DNA from: Massilia sp. TS11
Lineage (GTDB): Bacteria > Pseudomonadota > Gammaproteobacteria > Burkholderiales > Burkholderiaceae_D
Assembly: GCF_022012445.1 (NCBI RefSeq)
Contig: NZ_JAKLTS010000001.1
Span: 62,001-126,000, forward strand
Length of the DNA stretch: 64,000 nucleotides
Reading direction: 5' to 3'
Each line of letters begins with the position of its first letter. The stretch's first letter is position 1. The notes beneath the pieces were generated by a model. The model saw only the letters and a list, made by a program, of their open reading frames with translations. It made no database searches and was not told the origin of the DNA. A program made the translations under genes and the position numbers. This document shows positions 33,266 through 42,773 of the stretch, piece after piece.

Positions 33266-35641
33266 ATGGCAATAATTTGTATCACGGGTTTCCGGCCGCA
33301 AGGCCTCTTGGAATTGCAACGAGTGCTAGAGCAGTGTGGCCTGCCTAAGGCCCGTGCGGCTTCCGGTGGATTCGAATTGACGTTTGCAGCGTGGAGCCAA
33401 GCTTTTCTGGAAATGGGGGCGGGAGCCTCAGAGGACCCGCGCTTGCTGGAGCAAGCAGGCGAATTGTTGGCGGCAAATCGGCATGCCACGCACTGCACCT
33501 GGATCGACCAGAACGGTCCGCATGCCCTGGAGACTTGGGCAAAGCTCGACGCCGATATTCGTTTTATCTTGGTTGGCTCGCGTCTGGAAGATGCTGTGGC
33601 GGCACATCTGTTCCTGAGTGAGTCACAGGCGGCGCCAAAGCCCTTGGACGAGGTCATTTCCAGATGGGAAGCTGTACATCGAAGCATGCTGCAATTTGCG
33701 TGTCGGCATGCCGAGCGCTGCCTTTTTATCTGGGATACCGCCTTGACCACGCTCGACGCCGATCTGCTGGATGCGCTCAGTACCCACTTGGCGATTGATG
33801 TTCAGCTGCCGGGAAAGCACATGTCGGAGATAGAGGCAGAGCCAGTCGCCACGGCTTTGGCTTTGAAGCTTGTTGCCCCCTACCGGCTGGCGTGCGAACT
33901 CGCCGATGAATTGGATGGCACCGTTCTTCAAGCGGGAACGGGCCTCCAAGCTACGATGACTTCGGCCAATTTGGCGGACGCCTATCATCGATTGGTTGAG
34001 CGGGCTTGGACTGCCGGCCGCGACCACGAGGTGGACCGACAGGCCGTCCTCGAGGGGCGCTATCGGGAGGCTGAGGCCGAGCATCGGGCATACCAAGCGC
34101 TGTTGGAAGCCAATATCGAAGAATCGAAGCAAGATTACGCGGTGCTCGATGAGCAGAATCGGCTTTTGCTCGAAGAATTGGACAATTTGCATCGTCAACG
34201 CAATGCGGACCTGCAGGCCAGCGCGGGCAAGGAGTGTCTGATTCAGGAACTCCAAGCGCAACTCGAGCAATTGCGCAAGGAAGCGATGCAATTAAGTGCA
34301 TCAAAGTATGAGGCTCAGCTTCTCGCTGAATCGCAGATTGCGGACCTTCATGCTGAAATTGAGTTGATGCAAGCTCAAATCGATTTGCTGCCCTTATTTA
34401 GAGAGCGTATTAGCGCCTTGGAGAGCAAGGCCAACGAACGCGAGCAGTATTGGAAGGACTTCGAGCGCGCGCAGCAGGACGAATTGAGTTCTCTGCAAGC
34501 TTTGCAGCAGGAGGTCGAGCAACTGCGCGCTGAGCGATTAAGTGCAAGCGTTGATCAGGAAAGTTTGGCCACCGCTCGCGTAGAACACGAGCAGACCACG
34601 GCGGCGCTGCTGCAAAGTCAAGTCGAATTGGAAGCGGCCCTGGCCCTGAACGCCACCTTGAGCGCGCGGCTGCAACGCTTGGAGAACCAGGCAAGTAGCG
34701 CGCAGCGGTTGGACGGTGACTCGATCGAATACACGTTGGTCCGGGCCCAGTGTGTCGACTCGCCCTGCCCAGCCTGGCACTGGTGCTTTTCAAACGTCTA
34801 TTGGCGCGGGCAGGCTTGGCCGCATTTGGAAATGCACAGCTTTCTGTTGGACGGGTTCAGCTTCTGCTTACCGGTGCAAGACGAGTTCGATGGCGAACTG
34901 GCCGCGTGCCGGCAGCGCCATCGCGAACTGACCACCAGCGAACATCTGCAGGCGCAGGCCGTGGCGCATATCCTGCAACACGCGCTGCCCACCAGCACTG
35001 CTCTCGTTGCGGATCTTGGGATTGATGCGCAAGCGTTCCTGGAGGGCTTAGCGCGTGTAGCGATGGAAGAAGATGGCGGTATCGCAGCCTTGCGCTTCGA
35101 TGGGGTTGACCTGTACCGTGACTACGCGATCGGGAGTTACGAACACATAGGCCTGCGTATCAAGCGTCCTTCCATTGGTACGCGGAGTTGGGACAGCTGG
35201 GACGTGCGGCTCGCATGCGCTGCAATAGCGGAAACGAGTTTTGGGACACATTTGAAGCTGGAATTCCCGATTGGGGCCAGCTCGTCGGTGCTGGAATCCT
35301 GGTTCCCGGAATCGAAGGATGAATTTGGCGCGAAGTTGGAACTACGTTTTGCGCAACCTGACGCCCTCGATATCGAGGTCTGGTCTCGTCTGAGCTTGAA
35401 CGACCGCCAATTGATCTTGGCGCTGGTGGAAGCCTTGCCGCGTCTGTTGGCCGTCGTTTTTGAACGTAACAAATTGCAACATCGCAGCCGGTCGGAATGG
35501 AAGAATCTGGCGGACGAGATGCGGCGGATCTTGCGTTTTCGCTTGGGCTTGCCGAACGTAGCGACCGAGCTCGTAGAACAAGAGATGCGTCCTAAGCGGG
35601 TACCGAAGGCGCGTCGCACAGTGAAGGAGACTGTAGTTTGA
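33266..35641 (+). CDS. Coiled-coil protein with degenerate sulfotransferase-like head
   Basis: This 791-residue protein is not in a named family I recognise. Residues 1-185 follow the order of a sulfotransferase fold: MAIICITGFRPQGLLELQRV where a PAPS 5'-phosphate loop would be, DIRFILVGSRLEDAVAAHLF where the 3'-phosphate Arg/Ser motif would be, then a WEAVHRSMLQFACRHAERCL helix. The key loop residues are replaced, so it is probably inactive. Residues about 265-480 form a long heptad-rich coiled coil. Residues about 486-770 are a compact domain of unknown type, with many aromatic residues (PAWHWCFSNVYWRGQAWPHL). No signal peptide. The stop overlaps the ATG of the next coiled-coil gene. A TTG start at 33257 is possible. 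Confidence 0.75.
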   Translation: MAIICITGFRPQGLLELQRVLEQCGLPKARAASGGFELTFAAWSQAFLEMGAGASEDPRLLEQAGELLAANRHATHCTWIDQNGPHALETWAKLDADIRFILVGSRLEDAVAAHLFLSESQAAPKPLDEVISRWEAVHRSMLQFACRHAERCLFIWDTALTTLDADLLDALSTHLAIDVQLPGKHMSEIEAEPVATALALKLVAPYRLACELADELDGTVLQAGTGLQATMTSANLADAYHRLVERAWTAGRDHEVDRQAVLEGRYREAEAEHRAYQALLEANIEESKQDYAVLDEQNRLLLEELDNLHRQRNADLQASAGKECLIQELQAQLEQLRKEAMQLSASKYEAQLLAESQIADLHAEIELMQAQIDLLPLFRERISALESKANEREQYWKDFERAQQDELSSLQALQQEVEQLRAERLSASVDQESLATARVEHEQTTAALLQSQVELEAALALNATLSARLQRLENQASSAQRLDGDSIEYTLVRAQCVDSPCPAWHWCFSNVYWRGQAWPHLEMHSFLLDGFSFCLPVQDEFDGELAACRQRHRELTTSEHLQAQAVAHILQHALPTSTALVADLGIDAQAFLEGLARVAMEEDGGIAALRFDGVDLYRDYAIGSYEHIGLRIKRPSIGTRSWDSWDVRLACAAIAETSFGTHLKLEFPIGASSSVLESWFPESKDEFGAKLELRFAQPDALDIEVWSRLSLNDRQLILALVEALPRLLAVVFERNKLQHRSRSEWKNLADEMRRILRFRLGLPNVATELVEQEMRPKRVPKARRTVKETVV

Positions 35642-38112
35642 TGGATGGGCATAAGTACTCGGTACCTCTCGCAGTCATCCTGGACCTGTTGTGGCAGCTG
35701 TATCCGAGCCAAGGCGTGGTGCACGTCGGCGCCGGTAACGGTTGTGGCGATGTGCACGTATGGCGTGGCTGGGACGTCGCGCAGGCGCTCTTGGTGGAAG
35801 CCGATGGCGAACGGGCTGACTGGCTTGCCCCCGAATTGAGCACCCATCCACACTGGCAATTCCGAGAGGCCTGTGTGGGCGCCGCGGAGGGGGAATCCGT
35901 ATTTTACGAGTGCAGTGTTCGGTCCGAGTGTGGGTTGGTGCCGCCTGAACACTTGACCAAGTATTGGCCGAACATCAAGACCGTATCCCAGCGTGCGATA
36001 AGGACGCGCACCTTGGACAGTTTGGTCGCGGAATGCAACTTTACTGGCGACGACCTCTGGCTGATTGCCGATTGCTTGCCCTCCCACGACTTGCTCGCCG
36101 GGGCCTCGGCACTGCTCGATCGTAGCGCTGTCCTATGCCTCCGCATGGAGGCGAAGGGCGAGACGGGACTGGAAGGCGTGTTGCCCGCTTGGCGCGAGCG
36201 AGGCTGGTGTTTGCTACATTTCGCACAGGGGACGCATCCTGAATTGGGGCACGCTATCTTGGTGCGGGATCCGATCCGGCTGCGTCAGCATGCACAGGCC
36301 CAGCGAGAAAGCTGGGAAACCTCGGCGCAAGAAGCGGAACAGCGGATCGCGGAAGTCATCGCCGCGCGTGACGAACTTGCCACAACGGCACGTGAGCAGG
36401 CTGAGCGTGTCGTCGATTTGCGTGTGTGTCTTGCCGAACAAAGCGAGGCGCTGGGACTCAAGCAGAGGGCAATCGAAGAGCTTGAGGCGCGTTGCGCCGA
36501 TAACGATCGCGAATTGGCGGAGCTTGGCGTGCAGCTCAGCCAGCGTGGACAAGAGCAGGCAGCGCAGGCGCAGCGCTTGCGGGAGTCGGAGCAAGCTCGG
36601 GTGAGTGCTGAGGGCGAAGCTGCCGAACTGCGCGCGCAGCTAAATACGCGTATTGTGCAACTGGAACAAGTTGAGCATGAACGCGGACTCCTCCAGCAGC
36701 AATTGCAGGCGAGCGAACTCGCCAGGACAGCGGCGAGCGAAGAGTCGGCGGCTTTGCGCGGGCAGTTGGACGCGCTGATGGCTCAGGCAGCGCAGGCCGA
36801 TCAAGCGTCGGCGTCCTTGTTGAAGGAAAAGGAGGCCTTGCTGGCTAGCAGCATAGACAAGGAAGCGGCTCTGCAGCAAGTGGAGTTGGCGCGCCAGGCG
36901 CTGGAGTCGAAGCAGGTCGAGATGATGGCGGAGCTCGAGGCTGCGCGGACCCTCGTTGCCGACCTGGGGCAACAGACCGAGGCGCAGCAGCGGGCTTTGG
37001 ATGCCAAGGTCGAGCAAGTCCTCGCCCTGGAGAGCGAGCTGCAAACAAAATCCCAAGTGGTCGCCGAGCTGGAAGCCGCGCTGCAACAGCAGATCAGCGT
37101 GGCAGACGTTCGGCAACAGGTGGTGGACAAACTTAGCCTGTATCGCGACGAGCAGGCCGCGCAGTGTCTTAGCCAGATCGCCGATATCGAGCGTTTGTCG
37201 GATGAGCTTGCGAAAGCGCAGCAAGCGTGTGATGCGAGCCAAGGTGCCTTGGATAGCGCGACGCGGGAACGGGAGCACTTGACCCAGCAGGTTGTCGAAT
37301 ATCAGCGCCGGGTTGGCAAGCTCGAGAGAGCCTATGACGAGCAAAAGGCGAGATCGGACGCTCAAGCTCGCGAGCTTCAGGAACGCGCCCAGGACTTGGC
37401 GGCCTTGCGGGCTTCAAGCGAGGAGGGGGCTGCCCAATTGCGTGCTTATGCTGAGCGTGAGCAGGTGTGGAAAGCAGAAGGAAAGGCCTTGCACGATCAG
37501 CTATCGGACTTGGAAGTCCAGGCGCGCGATTGGGAACAGGCCCGCCAGGCGTTGCAAAATACAGTCGAGCAGATGCGGAGCGAGCAGCAAGCCTTGGGCC
37601 AACGTCTCATGGAATTGCAGACCTATGTGCCTCAAGTCGAAGCGCAGCTGCTGGCTGAGCGGCAGGAGCGAGAAGAGCTCGCGCGTCGGACCATGCAAAG
37701 CGCCGAGCAAGTCACTGCGCTTGCCGCCGAGCGCGATGGCTTGCGCGAGTGCCTCTCGCAATTGGAAGGGACAGCGAAGTCCTTGCAAGACCGTGTCGCT
37801 GCCTGTGATGCCGAACGTAGCGCTTGGGAGCAGGCGAAAGCTGACTGGGAGGCGCGGGCTGCGCAGGGCGATGCGGAGCGCAATCAATTGCTTCAACGTA
37901 TCGGGCAGTTTGATGCCTTGCAAGAGGAACTCGGCCGCTGCCAGGCAGCCTTGGCGCTGCGCGACGCCACCATCGAACAACAGCGGGGGCAAGTCGCCGA
38001 ATTGGGCAAACAGGTTCAGGACGCAGAGACGCGCCAACGGCTGATAGATGCGGAGATGCTCAAGGCCGATGCACAGATTGAATTGATCAAAGACCTGATG
38101 CTGAGGGATTGA
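35641..38112 (+). CDS. Giant coiled-coil protein with FkbM-like methyltransferase head
   Basis: This 823-residue protein starts at the ATG overlapping the previous stop (TGATG); a TTG one codon earlier is an alternative. AAGGAG lies 12 bases before the ATG. Residues 1-210 resemble a FkbM methyltransferase: GVVHVGAGNGCGDVHVWRGW for the SAM loop, ALLVEADGERADWL, then RTRTLDSLVAECN and DDLWLIADCLPSHDLL where active members have an IDVEG-type motif. The altered last motif suggests loss of activity. Residues about 213-823 are almost entirely heptad repeats rich in Gln, Glu, Ala and Leu, one of the longest coiled coils expected in a bacterium. With its neighbour it could form a scaffold for the glycan machinery (inference). 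Confidence 0.78.
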   Translation: MDGHKYSVPLAVILDLLWQLYPSQGVVHVGAGNGCGDVHVWRGWDVAQALLVEADGERADWLAPELSTHPHWQFREACVGAAEGESVFYECSVRSECGLVPPEHLTKYWPNIKTVSQRAIRTRTLDSLVAECNFTGDDLWLIADCLPSHDLLAGASALLDRSAVLCLRMEAKGETGLEGVLPAWRERGWCLLHFAQGTHPELGHAILVRDPIRLRQHAQAQRESWETSAQEAEQRIAEVIAARDELATTAREQAERVVDLRVCLAEQSEALGLKQRAIEELEARCADNDRELAELGVQLSQRGQEQAAQAQRLRESEQARVSAEGEAAELRAQLNTRIVQLEQVEHERGLLQQQLQASELARTAASEESAALRGQLDALMAQAAQADQASASLLKEKEALLASSIDKEAALQQVELARQALESKQVEMMAELEAARTLVADLGQQTEAQQRALDAKVEQVLALESELQTKSQVVAELEAALQQQISVADVRQQVVDKLSLYRDEQAAQCLSQIADIERLSDELAKAQQACDASQGALDSATREREHLTQQVVEYQRRVGKLERAYDEQKARSDAQARELQERAQDLAALRASSEEGAAQLRAYAEREQVWKAEGKALHDQLSDLEVQARDWEQARQALQNTVEQMRSEQQALGQRLMELQTYVPQVEAQLLAERQEREELARRTMQSAEQVTALAAERDGLRECLSQLEGTAKSLQDRVAACDAERSAWEQAKADWEARAAQGDAERNQLLQRIGQFDALQEELGRCQAALALRDATIEQQRGQVAELGKQVQDAETRQRLIDAEMLKADAQIELIKDLMLRD

Positions 38113-38167
38113 GGATTATGTTGGCCTTGTGTGTCGCGAAATTCTTGACTTGTCTGGGCTGATCGCC

Positions 38168-38788
38168 ATGCCTCTTACCATAATGGCATCGATGCTGAGG
38201 CGCTTGTTTGGCTTGGCACCGGCGGCTCGCCAATCCGATCGGACTGCCATGGCAGCCGCCGATCGTGCTGCGCGGCCGCTGTCGTCCCAGGTGATCGAGG
38301 CGATGCCTTGCGCACATCCGTTTGATGAGCACCTGTTTGAGCGGGCGAAATTGCAGTGGCAATTCGGCGAATGGGAGAGTCTCGCGGCCATTGGCAGAGA
38401 TGGACTCGCCCACCACCCGGAGCGCGCGACGATCAGTCTGCTCATCGCTTCGGCCTGTATCCAGCTGGGCGAGCCGGACGCAGCGCGTCCCTTGATCCAC
38501 CAGGCGAAAGCTTGGGGATGTAGCCGCACCTTGATGGCCCGGATTTTGATTTCCGGTGTCCACAATTCCTTGGCGCGTACCGCCGTGTTAAGCGGCCGTG
38601 AGCAATTGGCCACGCGGCATTTTCGTGCCGCGGTACAAATCGGCAGCCCAGGGACTGATGTGCCCTTGCTGGCAAGGGCGAGAACAGAAACGCAACAACA
38701 GCAATTGCGCCGGCACGCGCACTTGTTGGCAAATCCGGTAGAAGGCCGTAGACCGGAAGATGGCGTTATTACTGGGGAAAACACATGA
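38168..38788 (+). CDS. TPR-like protein of the glycan island
   Basis: This 206-residue alpha-helical protein has degenerate TPR-type units in the middle (ERAKLQWQFGEWESLAAIGRDGL, then RATISLLIASACIQLGEPDAAR and so on to GREQLATRHFRAAVQIG). The start is uncertain: ATG at 38168 or 38186, neither with a strong ribosome-binding site. It lies between the giant coiled-coil gene and the large glycosyltransferase. Small TPR proteins are common companions of O-linked glycosylation genes in Burkholderiales, presumably for protein contacts. No catalytic signature is present. The A/C-terminal 40 residues are Gln/Arg-rich and probably disordered. Confidence 0.7.
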   Translation: MPLTIMASMLRRLFGLAPAARQSDRTAMAAADRAARPLSSQVIEAMPCAHPFDEHLFERAKLQWQFGEWESLAAIGRDGLAHHPERATISLLIASACIQLGEPDAARPLIHQAKAWGCSRTLMARILISGVHNSLARTAVLSGREQLATRHFRAAVQIGSPGTDVPLLARARTETQQQQLRRHAHLLANPVEGRRPEDGVITGENT

Positions 38789-38803
38789 CGATGGCAGCAG
38801 AGA

Positions 38804-41800
38804 ATGAGTGAACAAAGACTCCGCGTGGCGGAAGCCAATGCCTTGTTCAAGGCAAAAGATTATGAGGCAGCCTTGGAAATGTACCGCGCACTTGCGCGCG
38901 ATAGCGAGTTGTGGCAGCGATTGTTGGCACCCAATATCGCCGCCTGCGAAAAACGTTTGCAAAGTGCGCTCGCGCAAGCCGTCGCCCAAGTTACCGATAC
39001 ATTGAGCCATAAAGGCGCATCGGTAGCTCGGCCGCGCGTCTTGATCGCTGATTTTCGCTACCCGCGTTTCGATTCTTCTGCCGGCGAATTGGCGACATGG
39101 GGGATCATCGAGATATTTCGCCAGCTCGGCCATGAAGTGATCTTCATCCCCAAAGAATCGACCCCGCTCGATGTGCCTTATGTGTTGCGCTTGCGCGCCA
39201 TGGGTGTGACTTGCATCGAAGATGTAAATTACGACAGCTTCGGTGAGCACGTGCTGTGTCACAGCCGCGATATCTCGCTGGCCTATATTTTTCGCCCGGA
39301 TGTTGCTGAGCTATGCATACCGCGCATTCGTACCGTCAATCTTGAGGCGACAATCTTTTACCACGCGCCCGATGTGTATTTCCGGCGCGAGCGTGCGCAA
39401 TACCTGGTCGAAAGCGCAGAGGGCGGAGAGCGTCCGGAACAGCTGAAGGCGCTCGATGCCGTTGTGCTCAATGAAGTCCGTTGCGCCGCCGCCGCCGATC
39501 ACGTGGTGTGTGTTAGCGACTCCGATGCCGAGGCCATGCGCTTTGCGCTGGCGGACAGCAAGCTGAATCAGTCCGGCGTGGAACCGCCCGACGTCTCTGT
39601 GTTTCCCATCTTGTATCTGGAAGGACACGGGGAGGTCGTGTCCTTTGAGACTACGCGCGACCTGTGCTTCATTGGATCTTCCGAGCACACGCCGAATCGG
39701 GACGCGATCCGGTGGTTTCTCGCTAATGTATGGCCGCAGGCCCACGCCCGTCATCCCGACTTGATGTTTCGCGTCATTGGTAAGACCGACGCCGCGGAGC
39801 GGGCCCATTACGAATCGTTTCCGAATGTTGAAGTGCTGGGCTGGGTGGACGATATTGGCGCCGCATTGAAGCGTTTTCGCGCTTCAGTTGCGCCGCTGCG
39901 TTATGGGGCGGGTATCAAGGGGAAAGTAGGCACTTCGCTGATCAACGGTATCCCCTGCATCGCCTCGCGCGTCGCCGTCGAGGATATGGGATTGCAGGAG
40001 GGAGAAGAGATACTGCTCGCCGAACAGCCCGAGGATTATTGGGACGCCATTGATCTGCTGATGCGGGATGCCGGTGCCTGGCAGCGCTTATCCTCGCAGG
40101 GAGCGATTCGTGCCAGTCAGTTGTATTCGTCAGAGGCCACCTTGCGGCGCTTCGTTCGCATCCTCAACGATTGCGATGCTTTGCACCCCCTGGCCTACGG
40201 AGAATTCATTACAAGAGGCGCAGGCGATGGCGTTCGTCGAGCCTTGGGGCGGAAGAGCCAATCCGCGCCGCTGGTATCGGTCATTGTGCCTGGGTTTGGC
40301 AACGTCGAGATGACCGTCGCTTGCTTAACGTCCATATATTTTTCATCTCAGGCCCATGAACGGCAAGACATAGAGGTGATTTACGCCGACGATCACTCGG
40401 CGCCCGAGGTCCGCGCGGCCATTGCCCAAAAATTCCCTGACGTGCGCATTACTTGCACGCCGCGCAACCAAGGATTTGTCCAAAATGCGAATTGGGGAGC
40501 CGCTCATGCTAGTGGCAAATACTTGGTCTTGCTTAACAATGACACGATCGTCTTGCCGGGCTGGCTGGAGGGCTTGTTGGAGGTAATCGAAGGCGTGCCA
40601 TCCTGCTATGTTGCCGGCTCCAAGCTTTTGTACGCCAATGGCTTGATCCAGGAAGCTGGCGCCGGTATCTGGACTGATGGCCGTACCTGTAGCATGGGTC
40701 GCGGCATCGATGGCACCGGCTTGCCCAGCACGCTGCCCTTGTACAACTACGTGCGTGAAGTCGACTATGTCAGCTTTGCCTCGGTGATCATCCGCCGCGA
40801 TTTCTGGGAAGCACAAGGCGGTCTTGATACCGCTTATGGCTTCGGCTATTTTGACGACTCAGACTTTTGCATGCGTGTGCGAGAGCAGGGGGGGATCGTT
40901 GTCTTCGCCCCCAATTCCGAAGTGCTACACAATGAATCGGCGACCTTCTCGCAGCGCCCCAAGAAACAGGTTGGCGCTGAAAAGGCGCATAACAAGTTGA
41001 TGTTCCGCGACAAATGGGCGCGTGCGCTGGCGGCCGATCACGCCTGCCAGGAGGTGGCCAGCTGGGATCCCGGCTATGCCGAAGCGACCGCGATGGCCAC
41101 GGCCAGTCGCCATTTGTTGGCTCCGGCCACGCAGTGCGATGCCTCTGGCGCGCGCCAGCGTCACATTTTGTACTTTTCGCCCTTTCCTTCTCATCCGGCT
41201 AGCCACGGCAATCAGACGACGATTCAGAAGTTTGCGCACTTCCTTCAAGCGGAGGGCCATGCCGTGCATTTCGCTTTGTTGCAAAGTCATATGTTCACGG
41301 CAGTCCACGCGCGTGAAATGGCGGAGGCATGGGACAGCTTTGACATTCTGAGTATCCCTCACTTCCCGTCTTGCGATGGAAAGCTGATCCGCTACGACGG
41401 CTGGTATATTCCGGGACTGGGCGAACAGATCGCGCAGCTCTGCGCCAAGTATGCAGTCGATACAGTGATTTGTTCCTATGTGTTCCAGTCGCGCTTGTTG
41501 GATTACGTGCCGAACCACGTGCTGAAGATTTTGGATACGCATGATAAGTTTACCGACCGCTATGCCATCCTCGATGGGCTGGGCAAGCCACGCGAATTCT
41601 TCTCATGCACACGGGAAGAAGAAGGTCAGTATTTATCGCGTGCCGACGTCGCTCTTGCACGGCGCGATGAGGAGGCCGTTTTCTTCGACAGTATTTCCAC
41701 TGCCCGCGTCTATACGGTGCCGCATTTGGAGGAGAAGTGTTATCTGCCGAAGGGAACACAAGCCTTACGTGAAGTCGGCATTGTCGCCAGCTGCAACCTG

Positions 41801-42757
41801 ATTAATCTCGATATCGTGGTCAGTTTTATCCGTGAGTTGATCCGGCAGCAGCCTCGCGGCTGGCCGTTCAAGTTGCTGGTGGCTGGAGAAGTGCTGTCGC
41901 TGATGAATCGGGACGATGCTGAGCATCAGGCAATTCTCGCTCATCCTGATGTTGAATTCCTCGGATTTGTCGACGATATCCGGGACTTTTACCTGCGCGT
42001 CGACATGATCGTCTGCCCGATCATGTCGGGCACGGGGATCAACGTGAAGACTGTGCAGTGCTTGGCGTATGGGGTGCCTTTGTTGGCCACGCAACATGCC
42101 AGCAAAGGCGTGGCGACGGATCTGGCGGATCATCAGTTCCTCGACGTGCCTGGGCTTGTCGCGCATTTGTTGGGAGGCACGTTCTCTGCCGACGTGCTGC
42201 AGCGGATGGCAGCGGCATCGCGTGATATTTATGAGCGCTTTGTCGATGCGGGCTTCGGCAATTTCCGCCATGCGCTGGACTTGCGGGCGGTCGCGCGCCG
42301 CGGCGTTGGTAGTGTTGTGCATACCAGCCTGCCACAACTCGGTTCGCGCAAGGCCATGCGTGTCGAACGCATGAATTTGCGGCGCCAAAAACTGGGGCGT
42401 ACTTACCTGCTTCGCAAGTTGCGGCGCCAGCTCGAGGATTTTGGCCCGTCATATATGAATCTGAACGAAGGTTTGCCGAATGTGCAATCCGATGGCGGGA
42501 TAGGCTTTTGGTTCAAATTCGATCAGGCGGTGCCGGGCGGCGTGCAGTATTTCTTGGTCATCGATGGCCATCCCTATGTCTTGCATCGCTCTGATGACGG
42601 ACTTATGCTGACTACGTCCGTATCACAACAGCACTTTAGCGATGAGCGCGTCCTGGGACTGGGCATGTTGTCCTGTTTTGAATGGGAGACTGTGCCGCCG
42701 GATGGTGCAGGACTTGGCGCGGAGGATTTTGAATTCGTAAAAGTAGTGCGACATTAA
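38804..42757 (+). CDS. Three-module glycosyltransferase (GT4-like, GT2, GT4-like)
   Basis: This 1317-residue protein has, in order: a TPR-like start (RVAEANALFKAKDYEAALEM, residues 5-35); a GT-B module of GT4 type (about 75-460) with IGSSEHTPNRDAIRWFL, VEVLGWVDDIGAALKRF and GAGIKGKVGTSLINGIP; a GT2 module (about 488-760) with SVIVPGFGNVEMTVACL, the DXD-type metal site LLNNDTIVLPGW and YFDDSDFCMRVREQG; another GT-B module (about 784-1165) with SHPASHGNQTTIQKF, VEFLGFVDDIRDFYLRV and MSGTGINVKTVQCLAYG; and a beta-rich C-terminal domain of unknown type. It could add up to three sugars in sequence. A weak AGA-type site precedes the ATG. It is followed 16 bases later by hddA. Confidence 0.88.
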   Translation: MSEQRLRVAEANALFKAKDYEAALEMYRALARDSELWQRLLAPNIAACEKRLQSALAQAVAQVTDTLSHKGASVARPRVLIADFRYPRFDSSAGELATWGIIEIFRQLGHEVIFIPKESTPLDVPYVLRLRAMGVTCIEDVNYDSFGEHVLCHSRDISLAYIFRPDVAELCIPRIRTVNLEATIFYHAPDVYFRRERAQYLVESAEGGERPEQLKALDAVVLNEVRCAAAADHVVCVSDSDAEAMRFALADSKLNQSGVEPPDVSVFPILYLEGHGEVVSFETTRDLCFIGSSEHTPNRDAIRWFLANVWPQAHARHPDLMFRVIGKTDAAERAHYESFPNVEVLGWVDDIGAALKRFRASVAPLRYGAGIKGKVGTSLINGIPCIASRVAVEDMGLQEGEEILLAEQPEDYWDAIDLLMRDAGAWQRLSSQGAIRASQLYSSEATLRRFVRILNDCDALHPLAYGEFITRGAGDGVRRALGRKSQSAPLVSVIVPGFGNVEMTVACLTSIYFSSQAHERQDIEVIYADDHSAPEVRAAIAQKFPDVRITCTPRNQGFVQNANWGAAHASGKYLVLLNNDTIVLPGWLEGLLEVIEGVPSCYVAGSKLLYANGLIQEAGAGIWTDGRTCSMGRGIDGTGLPSTLPLYNYVREVDYVSFASVIIRRDFWEAQGGLDTAYGFGYFDDSDFCMRVREQGGIVVFAPNSEVLHNESATFSQRPKKQVGAEKAHNKLMFRDKWARALAADHACQEVASWDPGYAEATAMATASRHLLAPATQCDASGARQRHILYFSPFPSHPASHGNQTTIQKFAHFLQAEGHAVHFALLQSHMFTAVHAREMAEAWDSFDILSIPHFPSCDGKLIRYDGWYIPGLGEQIAQLCAKYAVDTVICSYVFQSRLLDYVPNHVLKILDTHDKFTDRYAILDGLGKPREFFSCTREEEGQYLSRADVALARRDEEAVFFDSISTARVYTVPHLEEKCYLPKGTQALREVGIVASCNLINLDIVVSFIRELIRQQPRGWPFKLLVAGEVLSLMNRDDAEHQAILAHPDVEFLGFVDDIRDFYLRVDMIVCPIMSGTGINVKTVQCLAYGVPLLATQHASKGVATDLADHQFLDVPGLVAHLLGGTFSADVLQRMAAASRDIYERFVDAGFGNFRHALDLRAVARRGVGSVVHTSLPQLGSRKAMRVERMNLRRQKLGRTYLLRKLRRQLEDFGPSYMNLNEGLPNVQSDGGIGFWFKFDQAVPGGVQYFLVIDGHPYVLHRSDDGLMLTTSVSQQHFSDERVLGLGMLSCFEWETVPPDGAGLGAEDFEFVKVVRH

Positions 42758-42773
42758 GAACTGGATCGAGAAT

